In this document: positions 18,658-26,822 of the stretch, one piece after another
Layout of the letters: every line of letters starts with the position of its first letter
Position numbering within the stretch: the first letter of the stretch is position 1
Origin: DASUAS01 sp963750045
GTDB lineage: Bacteria > Actinomycetota > Acidimicrobiia > IMCC26256 > DASPTH01
Reading direction: 5' to 3'
DNA length: 64,000 bases
NCBI GenBank assembly: GCA_963750045.1
Contig: CAVVPD010000008.1
Location: forward strand, 248,001-312,000
Translations under genes and position numbers: made by a program
Notes under the pieces: generated by a model
Database searches by the model: none
What the model saw: the letters and a program-made list of their open reading frames with translations, nothing else
What the model was told of the DNA's origin: nothing

Positions 18658-20382
18658 TCAGTCGCTTCCGTGCCGCAACAGGCGGCCCGGCGTCGCGTCA
18701 GTGCACTCGCCCTCGACGAAGGTCGTGACACCGTTGACGACGATGCGCTCGTACCCGGTGGCCTTCTGGACGAGGCGCATCTCGCCCGCGGGGTAGTCCC
18801 AGAGGCGCTCCTGGGGACCGCTGTCGAGACGTTCGTAGTCGTACACGATCACGTCGGCAGGCGCGCCTTCCCGCAGGAAGCCCCGGTCCTTCAGGCCGGC
18901 TGCGACCGCCGGGTAGTAGGAGAGGCGCCAGTGGGCTTCCTCGAGCGACATGATCTCATGCTCGCGCACCCAGTAGCTCAGGAGCTCGGTGGGGTAGCGC
19001 GCCGTCGTCACGAACTTCGTGTGCGCGCCACCGTCACTGACGCCGGGCAACGCCACCGGCGACGTCGCGATCTCCTTCATCGCCTCGGGCGGCGTCTCGA
19101 GCAACTTGGTCGCGAATCCCACCTTGAGGTCACCCGCCACCGCGAGGTCGAGCATGGCGTCGATCGGGTGCTTGCCCTCCCGGGTCGCGATCTCGCCGAT
19201 GCTCCAACCCTCGTAGCGCTCTTTGATCTCCTGCGCGTTGGGCGCGTCGCTCGAGATCCAGTTGACCCGGATCTCGTCGAGCACGTAGCCGGCGCCGAAG
19301 AGCCCGCCGCGTGCCTCGTGAATGTCCTTCATGCCCTGCCGTCGCTCGGGGTCGGCGAGCTTGGCCTGCTTCTCCTCGACCGTGCCGAGCAGCGCTTCCT
19401 TCCAGACCGGGATCGTGTCGAGCAGGTTGTAGTCCTCGAACGTGAACTCCGAGACGAAGTTCGTCGTCAGCGCCTGCGCGAAGACGCGCAAGCCCTCTTC
19501 CTCGTTGTAGGAGGCGAGCTGCTTCAACGCGTCGCGATGCGAGTACTGGGCGCCACCGTGCTGGTTGAGCGCACCGTCGGCCAGCAGGGCGTTCCAGATG
19601 ATGGGGCGACCGCTCTCGCGCGCCATCAGGGCGGCAGTGTCGAGCGTGCCCGTCAGCTGGATGACCCCGCGACCGACCTCGCCGAGCGTGCGGGAGAACG
19701 CCGCGACTTCGCGGTCGGTCATGCAGTCGGTCACCATCGGCGTGCCGTCGTAGTCGAGCTGCACGTTGCCGACCTCGCCCGCGATCTGGGCGCTCCACCC
19801 GCAGGCGCCGGCTTCTAGTCCCTCGGTGAGGAGCCGGCACATCTCGTCGAGTTCCTCGTCGGTGACGCGGTGCGCCTTGGCCTTGTCGACGCCCGCGACG
19901 TACATGTACAGCGGCGCGAGCGGCACGAACGCCATCACGTTGACGCCCTTCGGGGTGCGGTCCACGCTGTCGAGGAACTGCGGAAACGTCTCCCAGTCCC
20001 AGGGCATGCCGGCCTGCATCGTCTTCAGGGGCACCGCTTCGTTCCGAGAGAGGCTCAGCATCGCCCGATCCCGATCCTCGGGCTTGCACGGCGCGAAGCC
20101 GAATCCGCAGTTGCCGATCACGACGCTCGTGACGCCGTGCCAGCCCGACATCGTGCACCACGGGTCCCAGAAGACCTGGCTGTCGTAGTGCGTGTGCAAG
20201 TCGACGAAGCCGGGAGCGACGATCTTGCCCGACGCGTCCACGACCTCGGCGCCGTCGGCCGCGTCGACCCGCCCGATCCGGATGATGCGCCCGTCGTCGA
20301 TGGCGATGTCGGCTTTGTAGCGCGGCGTCCGGAGGCCGTCGATGACGGTCCCGCCTTTGATGACCAGGTCGTAGGTCGGCAT
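18658..20382 (-). CDS. N-acyl-D-amino-acid deacylase family amidohydrolase (COG3653)
   Basis: A 574-residue amidohydrolase-3 protein. The beta-sandwich edge (YDLVIKGGTVIDG) leads into APGFVDLHTHYDSQVFWDP with the His-x-His metal site, SVVIGNCGFGFAPC with the Cys typical of D-aminoacylases, and VSDGGAHTKF with the metal Asp. The C-terminus (GFLREGAPADVIVYDYERL) returns to the sandwich domain. The family cleaves N-acyl groups or cyclic amides. The start is the ATG at 20382 with AAGGGAA upstream; the open frame upstream of it is not coding-like. It is divergent from a TetR gene and co-directional with the COG2159 gene. Confidence 0.9.
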   Translation of the reverse strand: MPTYDLVIKGGTVIDGLRTPRYKADIAIDDGRIIRIGRVDAADGAEVVDASGKIVAPGFVDLHTHYDSQVFWDPWCTMSGWHGVTSVVIGNCGFGFAPCKPEDRDRAMLSLSRNEAVPLKTMQAGMPWDWETFPQFLDSVDRTPKGVNVMAFVPLAPLYMYVAGVDKAKAHRVTDEELDEMCRLLTEGLEAGACGWSAQIAGEVGNVQLDYDGTPMVTDCMTDREVAAFSRTLGEVGRGVIQLTGTLDTAALMARESGRPIIWNALLADGALNQHGGAQYSHRDALKQLASYNEEEGLRVFAQALTTNFVSEFTFEDYNLLDTIPVWKEALLGTVEEKQAKLADPERRQGMKDIHEARGGLFGAGYVLDEIRVNWISSDAPNAQEIKERYEGWSIGEIATREGKHPIDAMLDLAVAGDLKVGFATKLLETPPEAMKEIATSPVALPGVSDGGAHTKFVTTARYPTELLSYWVREHEIMSLEEAHWRLSYYPAVAAGLKDRGFLREGAPADVIVYDYERLDSGPQERLWDYPAGEMRLVQKATGYERIVVNGVTTFVEGECTDATPGRLLRHGSD

Positions 20383-20440
20383 CGTCGGCAGTTCCCTTCG
20401 TCGCGTTCGCGCCCCGGTGGACGAGACAGATCCTATGAGG

Positions 20441-20457
20441 TGTCCTGTGATCGGACA
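20441..20457. promoter_or_regulatory. inverted repeat TGTCC-N7-GGACA between divergent TetR and amidohydrolase genes
   Basis: A 17-bp inverted repeat with five-base arms TGTCC (20441-20445) and GGACA (20453-20457) lies in the 177-base gap between the divergent starts at 20382 and 20560. This is a usual place for a TetR operator that controls both directions. The arms are short, so the assignment is tentative. Confidence 0.4.
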
Positions 20458-20559
20458 AGTAGATGAAAACGTCCGTTCTCTCGGGTAGTGTGATCGGCCA
20501 GCCGTTGGAGGGCGCCTCTCCCGAGGGGCGCCTGGCACAGGGATCGGACCTGGACGATC

Positions 20560-21220
20560 GTGGAACGAGCAGTGCGTCGGTGGGGCGACGATCTTGCGCT
20601 CCTCGACGACAACGAGGCCCGCAGGCGGCTGATCGAGGCGGCAACCCAGTGCATCGTTCGGCGCGGCGACGCCGAGTTCAGGATGGCAGAGGTCGCTGAT
20701 ACGGCCGGCGTCGCCCGTTCCACCTTGTACCGGTACTTCTCGAGTCGCGCCGACCTGATCCTCGGACTTCTGCTGAGCAGGGTCGACGTCGCCCTCGAAG
20801 CGGTCGTCGCCGCGCTCCCGAATCCGGAGAACGCCGCCGCGACGATCCCTGACCTGATCCTCAAGCCGATCGACCTCGTCCGGGGCAACCCCCTCAACGA
20901 AGCGCTGTATTCACCCGAGAGCCGAGCCATGGTGTCCGCGATCGAGCTGAGCTCCGAAGCGCTGGTCGACGCGCCACTGCGCCACTTCGGTCCACTGTTC
21001 GAACTCTGGTTCGCGAACGGTCAGATCCATGCCGACCTCGACGTACGCGAAACGATCCGCTGGATGAACGCCGTCTCGCTGGTCCTGCTCGCCCCGCCGT
21101 GGTCCGAGCGCTCGACGTCCGCGAAGCAAGAATTTCCTGGAGCGTTACCTCGTGCGCGCCCTCGTGCCCACCTTCTCGGTTTCGCCCCCACCTGCTCCGC
21201 TTCACTCGCCTCCGACATGA
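20560..21220 (+). CDS. TetR-family regulator (frame break near 21125)
   Basis: A TetR-type repressor of about 220 residues. The N-terminal helix-turn-helix is clear: LIEAATQCIVRRGDAEFRMAEVADTAGVARSTLYRYFSSRADL is split here only for description, with AGVARSTLYRYF as the recognition part. The C-terminal ligand domain follows. Near 21120-21130 the frame shifts by one base so that FLERYLVRALVP, a common TetR ending, is read to a TGA at 21218-21220. The start used is the GTG at 20560. It is divergent from the D-aminoacylase-like gene and converges with a DapB-like gene. Confidence 0.82.
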
Positions 21221-21224
21221 CTCC

Positions 21225-22294
21225 TCAACCCCGTTCGGCGGGCCAGCGATAGGCGCCGAACACCGGCGCGACGACGACGCCGGGTGGCGCCGCCAGGACG
21301 TCGGGGATGGCGCGCGACCGCAGTCATCGCGACCGCCAACTGGCCTCCCGACGTGCCCTCGAGCTCCCCGAGCGCGTCGTTGCCGATGCGGAGATCGAGC
21401 CGCACCGACGGCGATCCGTCGACCGTGACGCGCACGAGGAATTCGGTCGTCGAGCACGAGATCCCACCCCGGGATGTCGTCGGTGACCGTCCAGTACTCC
21501 TCGGCCACGAGCACCGGGACACCGTCCTTGTACCCGGACCAGGACATGATCTGTCCGACGACGCTCCCCGCGGGCAGCGTGCCGCACGCGACCTCGACGT
21601 CGCGGGGCGATGTCCCGGTCTCGACCGAGTGGCGGATCTCGTCGAGCTCCAACCCGAGGACGTCGGCCGCCGCGCCGACGGCCTGTTCGTACTGCCCGGA
21701 GACGGCACGGAACATCGGCGAGTCGATCGTGATGGCCCCGGGTTGCTTGCCCATCCCCATCAGGTCGATCAGCATCTCCTTGCCGGAGACGCCGGAGCAG
21801 TCGACGTACTCCTGCACGGTGATCTTGTCGACTCGTTGCGTGAGCGCGGTCACCGAGGTCGCGAGTCGTTCGAACATGAACCCGGGGTGTTCACCGGCGG
21901 CGTGGAACCGGGTCCCCGCCCGTTCGCACGCCTGGCGGATGCGTTGGTCCGCGTCGACGCCGTAGGTGGGCAGGTGGTTGTACGACGTCGTGGTGATGAC
22001 GTTCTTGCCCGACGCGAGCAGTGCCACGATGTCATCGGTGTTGGTGTTCTCGGCGAACGCCTTGCTCGCGGCGTGGAGGACGAGGTCGGCGTCGAGGGCC
22101 AGGATCGCCGCCTTGTCGTTCGTCGCCGAGACCCCCGTCGGCGGGCGGTCGAGGAGAGCGCCGGCGTCGACCCCGATCTTCCCGGCGTCGTAGACGAACA
22201 CTCCGACGAGCTCCAGGTCGGGCCGGTCGACGATCTCCCGGAGCTGCGCGATCCCGACCGCGCCCGTCGCCCACTGCACCACGCGGATCGTCAT
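21225..22294 (-). CDS. DapB-like NAD(P)-dependent oxidoreductase, DAP-dehydrogenase type (frame breaks near 21445 and 21310)
   Basis: A Rossmann-fold oxidoreductase of about 356 residues, beginning TIRVVQWATGAVGIAQLREIV, the N-terminal signature of the dihydrodipicolinate-reductase-like / 2,4-diaminopentanoate dehydrogenase group. It continues with DLVLHAAS, NVITTTSYNHLP and EHPGFMFERLATS. The C-terminus is read through two indels: GNDALGELEGTSGG, then IPDVLAAPPGVVVAPVFGAY to a TGA at 21225. The start ATG overlaps the upstream TGA (ATGA). It forms an operon with a binding-protein-like gene and a paralogue at 23403-24446. True substrate unknown; lysine synthesis is unlikely for this family. 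Confidence 0.78.
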
Positions 22295-23406
22295 GGCGGT
22301 GGCGGCTCCTCGAGCAGGCCCTCGATGGTCCCGTGCAGGACGCTGCGGCTCCCGTCGGGCAGGACGCGTCGCGCGACCAGGAACTCACTCCCGACCCAGC
22401 CGTTGCGGATGTAGCGGCCGAACCGCATCCGCGTCCCCGGCGCGCCGGTCGCCGCCGGAAGCATCTTGATCTGCTCGAGCGCGTCCTTCACGCCGTGACC
22501 GGTCAGCGGCCGTGCCGCGGCGATCGCGAGCAGCATCAGACGGCCGACGTCGTAGCAGTACAGCGGGAAGAAGTACTCGGGCCGCCGTCCGTGCTGCGCT
22601 TCGAAGCGGTCGAGGAAGTCGAGCGCGGTCTCGTTGCGCTCGTCGTACTGGTCGAGGCCGATCCACCCCGCGAGCTGCTGACGCCACCACGGGCTGGTCG
22701 CGGCGAACTCGAACGCGGTCGTCGTGTACCGGGGAGGCATCCAGCCGATCTCCTCGAGCGCCTCGTTCATCCCGACGAGCCCGAGACCGAAGCCCACGTG
22801 CACGATCGCGTCCGGCTGATCGACGGCGAGGATCTTCATCGCCTCGTGCTTGCCCGCCTGCACCTGCGGGATCGGCACCTCGGCGGTGATCTCGAGCCCC
22901 GCATCGGCACAGGCGGCGCGGGTCGTGCGGAGGTACTCGTGGCCGATCAGCGAGTCCTCGTACGCGATGCCCACAGTTCGGCAGCCGTCCAGCGCGGCCA
23001 CCGTCGCCATGATGATCGGCTCCTCCTCCAACGAGCCGGCGGGCAGCCCGAACACCCACTCGCCGAGCATGCTCTCCGTGCCGCCCATCGTGATGCACGC
23101 GACCTCGCCGAGCTCCTCCACGTAGCGACGCAGTGCCGCCCCGTTCTCGGAGACCCACGGACCGAAGATCACCAACGCGTCCTCCTCGACCAGTTCGAAG
23201 AAGGCGTCGCGCACGGCCCGGAACGAACCGTTCGGCAGACCCTGGACGTGGCGGATCACGAACTCCACCGGTCGTTCGAGGACGCCGCGTGCGAGCAGGT
23301 CGTCGGCGACGAGCTGGAGCGACGGGATGACATTCTCGTCATAGGTCCCGTCCTCACCGAGGTAGTCGAACAGCAGTCCGATCCGCGCCGGACTCACGTC
23401 GGTCAT
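22291..23406 (-). CDS. LIV-type periplasmic-binding-fold protein without a signal peptide
   Basis: An intact 371-residue protein with the fold of branched-chain amino acid receptors (Peripla_BP_6). It has RIGLLFDYLGEDGTYDENV, VIFGPWVSENGAALRRYVEELG, CITMGGTESMLGEWVFGLPAG, VGIAYEDSLIGHEYLRTTRAACADAGLEI, and YCYDVGRLMLLAI near the end. It starts MTDVSPARIG with no signal sequence or lipobox, so it probably stays in the cytosol as a ligand sensor or amide-binding protein (AmiC-like), unless an upstream start is missed. It is sandwiched with ATGA overlaps between two DapB-like genes, so the three work together. Confidence 0.82.
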   Translation of the reverse strand: MTDVSPARIGLLFDYLGEDGTYDENVIPSLQLVADDLLARGVLERPVEFVIRHVQGLPNGSFRAVRDAFFELVEEDALVIFGPWVSENGAALRRYVEELGEVACITMGGTESMLGEWVFGLPAGSLEEEPIIMATVAALDGCRTVGIAYEDSLIGHEYLRTTRAACADAGLEITAEVPIPQVQAGKHEAMKILAVDQPDAIVHVGFGLGLVGMNEALEEIGWMPPRYTTTAFEFAATSPWWRQQLAGWIGLDQYDERNETALDFLDRFEAQHGRRPEYFFPLYCYDVGRLMLLAIAAARPLTGHGVKDALEQIKMLPAATGAPGTRMRFGRYIRNGWVGSEFLVARRVLPDGSRSVLHGTIEGLLEEPPPP

Positions 23407-24446
23407 CTGAGCCTCCCCACGAAGCCTGTTGTGTCAGCAAGGTCGAGCACGCCGGGCGGCGCCGCGCACCACCGGGATCGCGTGGACCGCGTGCATGGCC
23501 GTCGCCAGGCAGCCCATCTCGGTGTGGTCCTCGCCCTGGGTGCCGAGCACGAGGTTGCAGCGCAACGTCGGCGCCCCGTCGAACTCGATCTCGTAGCCCT
23601 CGCGCTCGAGACCACTCCGGCGCGACGTCCGGGCCCATCCAGGTGACGTGCTCGACGAGCACGGCGACCGGTCCGCAGTCGGCACGGACCCCGAGCTTCA
23701 TCGCGCCGATGGTGCCGGGAGGTATGACGCCGGCCGCGACCCGCAACGCGGTGTCGGTGACCACCACCTCCCGGAAGGGCTCGACCGAGTCGACCTCGAG
23801 CCCGAGCGCCTTGGCCACGATCACCGCGGTGCCGATGAACGCGTAGCCCGCCGCGACTGATGTCGCCGAGCACCGCCTCGTCCAACTCCGGCGTGCGTCC
23901 GTATCCCATGACGTCGAACATCATCTCCCGGCTCGGGTAGCCCGCGTAGGAGAGTGACTCCCGTACGACGATCCGGTCGCACCGGAACGAGAGGCGGGAC
24001 AGAGCCGGTGCGATGGCCTCACCCCAGAAGCCGGGGAACAGACCCAGGCCGAGGAAGGTGCTCGAACCCGCCGCGGACGCGGCCTCGATGGCGCGGCCGA
24101 CCTCGGGATCGAAGGCGCGGATCTCGATGAACGAGCTCCCGGTGGCGATCACGTCGATCCCGGCTGTCAGGAGGTCCACGACGTCCGCAATGCACTCCTC
24201 GCGGTACTTCTCGACGCTGCCCATGTAGAGCACGAGGTCGGGATGGACGTCGAGCACCGCGTCCTTGTCGTCGGTCGCGACGATCCCGGTTCGCGCCACC
24301 CCGCAGAGGTCACCGGCGTCCTGGCCGCGCTTCGCGGGGTCGTACACCCGCACGCCCACCAGCTCGAGCCCGGGTTCCTCGATCACGGCTCGCAACGCGA
24401 GCCGTCCCGTCGTGCCCGTCGCCCACTGCACGACCCGGGTGCTCAT
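23403..24446 (-). CDS. DapB-like NAD(P)-dependent oxidoreductase, second copy (three frame breaks)
   Basis: A paralogue of the gene at 21225-22294. STRVVQWATGTTGRLALRAVIEEPGLELVGV is given in two parts: VVQWATGTTGRLALRAV is the nucleotide-binding start, followed by GVRVYDPAKRGQDAGDLCG. LGLGLFPGFWGEAIAPALS follows. The frame changes near 23858, 23615-23640 and 23455-23465. The pieces read in order as AGYAFIGTAVIVAKALG, then GLEREGYEIEFDGAPTLRC, then PPGVLDLADTTGFVGRL to the TGA at 23403. Three single-base errors in one gene with conserved sequence throughout point to poor local base quality. The start is the ATG at 24446 (a GTG at 24455 is possible). Divergent from a TetR gene. Confidence 0.75.
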   Translation of the reverse strand: MSTRVVQWATGTTGRLALRAVIEEPGLELVGVRVYDPAKRGQDAGDLCGVARTGIVATDDKDAVLDVHPDLVLYMGSVEKYREECIADVVDLLTAGIDVIATGSSFIEIRAFDPEVGRAIEAASAAGSSTFLGLGLFPGFWGEAIAPALSRLSFRCDRIVVRESLSYAGYPSREMMFDVMGYGRTPELDEAVLGDISRGGLRVHRHRGDRGQGARARGRLGRALPGGGGHRHRVAGRGRRHTSRHHRRDEARGPCRLRTGRRARRARHLDGPGRRAGVVSSARATRSSSTGRRRCAATSCSAPRARTTPRWAAWRRPCTRSTRSRWCAAPPGVLDLADTTGFVGRLR

Positions 24447-24516
24447 GCCGGCCACGACAGCTCGGGTGCCTGCGCCCTCGTCACACCTCGCACGTCTCTC
24501 CCTCCCAGGTTTGCTG

Positions 24517-24528
24517 CCGTATATACGG
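24517..24528. promoter_or_regulatory. perfect 12-bp palindrome CCGTATATACGG, candidate TetR operator
   Basis: CCGTATATACGG is a perfect palindrome in the 137-base gap between the divergent DapB-like gene (start 24446) and the TetR gene (start 24584). The stretch around it is locally AT-richer than its surroundings, as expected for a promoter. It is the best candidate site for the adjacent TetR protein. Confidence 0.55.
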
Positions 24529-24583
24529 AAGAAGCGTTACCGTTAAGCTATCGAGGCGTGTCTCTGATGTCGAATGGCTCCCG

Positions 24584-25213
24584 GTGAGCAGCGCCGAACC
24601 GACGTCTCGCGGTCGGCCGCGCAATCCGGAGATCGACGAGGTCGTGCTCGAGACGACCCGGCGACTGCTCGGCGAGGCGGGGTTCGCGGCGACCACGGTG
24701 CAGGAGATCTCGCGTCGGTCGGGCGTCCATCCGCCGGCCATCTACCGGCGCTGGCCGTCGCGGCTCGCGCTCATCGAAGACGCGGCGTTCTCGGGCCTCA
24801 CCGAGATCCGCGTGGAGCCCACCGGGAACCTGCGAGGCGATCTCCGGCGCTTCCTGATCGCGTATGAGCGAGGGCTCGCGGCGCCGGCTGCCCGCGCCGC
24901 CATCCCCGGCCTGCTCACTTCGTACCAGGACGCGGTGCCCCAGCCGGCGGCCCGTTGGATGCATCTGTCCGTGCGACCGCAGTTCTTCGCGATCCTCGGA
25001 GCGGCGGGCGACGAGATCGATCCCGAGCTCGACCTCGACGACGTCTTCGACCTCGTCGAGGGTGCGATCCTCGGGCGCATCCTCGTCCCCGCCATCGCGC
25101 ACCGCGGGAGCGGGATCGACACCACCGTCGACATGGTGCTCCGGATCCTGACCTGGCGACTCGACACCGAGCTCAGCACCTCCCATCTCGTCGATCGCTT
25201 CGATCACGAGTGA
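24584..25213 (+). CDS. TetR-family regulator
   Basis: An intact 209-residue TetR repressor. SRGRPRNPEIDEVVLETTRRLLG opens the helix-turn-helix; GFAATTVQEISRRSGVHPPAIYRRW contains the recognition helix, and the IYRRWPSRLALI form is typical of a large actinobacterial subgroup. The C-terminal ligand domain (TetR_C-like) holds DLDDVFDLVEGAILGRILV. The start is the GTG at 24584. It is divergent from the DapB-like/binding-protein operon, which it probably controls through the palindrome at 24517-24528. Confidence 0.9.
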   Translation: MSSAEPTSRGRPRNPEIDEVVLETTRRLLGEAGFAATTVQEISRRSGVHPPAIYRRWPSRLALIEDAAFSGLTEIRVEPTGNLRGDLRRFLIAYERGLAAPAARAAIPGLLTSYQDAVPQPAARWMHLSVRPQFFAILGAAGDEIDPELDLDDVFDLVEGAILGRILVPAIAHRGSGIDTTVDMVLRILTWRLDTELSTSHLVDRFDHE

Positions 25214-25326
25214 TCCACCAGGGCCGGGCCGGTCGCGGTGAGGAGAGGTAGGCGTCGAGCTCCCAGCCGGCCGCGACGACGACGAGCCCGAGCCAGAACG
25301 GCGCCGAGTGCCGTAGCGTCCCGGAG

Positions 25327-25797
25327 GTGAGGTCCGTTGCGGTGATCGTGCTCGCGCTCGGGTTGGCGGCAGCCGGGTGCAGTGGCTCCGGTACCACCGT
25401 GGGGACGCGGTTGCGCATCTCGGCGCAGACGGGCGACGAGTCGGTGCTCGTGGGAAGCCAGGCCACACTGCGCTGCGACGGCACCGCGGTCGCCACCGGA
25501 TTCCTCCGCGAGACCGCCAAGGCCGCGTGCGCGGCCGTCACCGGCGGTGTCGTGGGGAAGGCCGCGGACCGGCAGCGCACCCGGCGCCTCTGCGCCCAGA
25601 TCTACGGAGGCCCGCAGACGGCCCGTCTCAGAGGTACGGTCGAACACCGCCATGTCGACCTCACCGTCACCCGCACCGACGGCTGCGGGATCGACGACTG
25701 GCACACCCTCGAGGCACTGCTGGGCGATCCGCAACGCCAGGGCGTGGTGCGGCAGACTCGTGCCGCGATCGCGGGTTCGACGGTCAGCGCCCGGTGA
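25327..25797 (+). CDS. lipoprotein with subtilisin-inhibitor-like (SSI) domain
   Basis: A 156-residue lipoprotein precursor. The signal sequence VAVIVLALGLAAAGC ends in a lipobox, with Cys at about residue 18. The mature part has LRCDG, KAACAAV, a CAQIYGGPQTARLRGTV strand and a VTRTDGCGIDDWHTLEALL segment. The Cys pattern and the Y-G-G-P-Q ... G-T-V ... R-T-D-G-C order match the Streptomyces subtilisin-inhibitor (SSI) family, although the reactive loop cannot be aligned by eye. A perfect SD (GGAGGTGA, 25323-25330) overlaps this GTG, so a start at the GTG at 25342 is possible. It converges with the crotonase gene with a 14-base overlap. Confidence 0.72.
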   Translation: MRSVAVIVLALGLAAAGCSGSGTTVGTRLRISAQTGDESVLVGSQATLRCDGTAVATGFLRETAKAACAAVTGGVVGKAADRQRTRRLCAQIYGGPQTARLRGTVEHRHVDLTVTRTDGCGIDDWHTLEALLGDPQRQGVVRQTRAAIAGSTVSAR

Positions 25798-26587
25798 AGT
25801 TCGGACTCTCGTGTGACTGCATCGCGCGGATCGCTTCCGCGCAATCCTGCGACCTGAGGGCATGGAGCACGAGCTCGATCTCCGAGTCGAGGTGCGCGAC
25901 GAGATCCGCCGGTTGATCGGCTCGACCCATGAGGTGCTTGGTCTGACGGGCCGCGATCGGAGCGACGCTCGCGAGCATCGAGCCGTACTCGAGGAGCCGT
26001 TCCTCGAGGTCCTCGTCGCGCTCGACCACTTCGCTGACGAGCCCCAGCGCGAGCGCTTCGCTCGCCGGAACCATGCGCTGTTCGAGCATGAAGCGCATCG
26101 CCCGCTCGTAGCCCACGGCGCGCGGGAGTGTGTACGTGAGGCCCAGGTCGGGAGAGAGGGCGAGTCGCGTGTACCCCGGGTGGAACCGCGCCGATGGGGC
26201 CGCGATGCGGATGTCGGCGTTCATCGCGAGCGAGACACCCGCGCCCACGGCAACGCCGTTCACCGCGGCCAGGATCGGCTTCTCGCATTCGACGCGCATC
26301 ACGACGGTGAGGTGCGAGCGTCCAGCGTCCCTCGGTGCAGGCGCGTCATCGTCGCCCGCGGGAGCATCGCCGGACACCGCCTGGTCGGTGAAGTCCAGCC
26401 CGGAGCAGAACGCGTCGCCGTTGCCCGTGAGCACGAGGGCCCACACCTCGTCGTCCGCCGCCGCTGCACGGAAGGCGCCGTGGAGCGCATCGATGAGCTC
26501 CCGGTCGAGCGCGTTCTTGCGTTCGGGGCGGTTCAAGCGCAGCACGCGCAACCGCCCGTCGGTCCGGACCTCGAGCAGCTCGCTCAC
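25784..26587 (-). CDS. enoyl-CoA hydratase/isomerase family protein
   Basis: An intact 267-residue crotonase-fold protein. RVLRLNRPERKNALDRELIDAL is the N-terminal signature; NGDAFCSGLDFTDQ and GVAVGAGVSLAMNADIRIAA form the CoA and oxyanion region; LALSPDLGLTYTLPRAVGYERAM is the active-site helix. The first catalytic Glu of classic hydratases appears replaced (HPGY where PE is usual), while an acidic Asp is kept in SPDLG. An isomerase or other crotonase activity is therefore as likely as hydration. The start is the GTG at 26587; the longer open frame upstream has no similarity. Confidence 0.86.
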   Translation of the reverse strand: MSELLEVRTDGRLRVLRLNRPERKNALDRELIDALHGAFRAAAADDEVWALVLTGNGDAFCSGLDFTDQAVSGDAPAGDDDAPAPRDAGRSHLTVVMRVECEKPILAAVNGVAVGAGVSLAMNADIRIAAPSARFHPGYTRLALSPDLGLTYTLPRAVGYERAMRFMLEQRMVPASEALALGLVSEVVERDEDLEERLLEYGSMLASVAPIAARQTKHLMGRADQPADLVAHLDSEIELVLHALRSQDCAEAIRAMQSHESPNFTGR

Positions 26588-26822
26588 CCGCCGACTCCCA
26601 CGACGTCGCTCTGGCCCGGGTTGCCGTCCATCCCGCTCCTCTTCTCCTCGACTCTCCCCGACGCTCCGGAGGTCTTCGCTTCTCCGACGCGCTCCGCGCT
26701 GCTCATGTTCGCAGACCGCCCGGTGAAGGGGAACACGCCTGACCCGACGCACGCCGTGATCTGGTGCCCTGACGGTGTGCCGCGTCAAGATGAGGGATCC
26801 GAACGGTCCCGATGGGAGAGCC

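Noticed and set aside
21225..24446. DapB-like genes as true lysine-biosynthesis dapB
   Set aside because: They are longer than DapB, occur in three copies in catabolic surroundings and carry the VVQWATG start of the DAP-dehydrogenase-like group.
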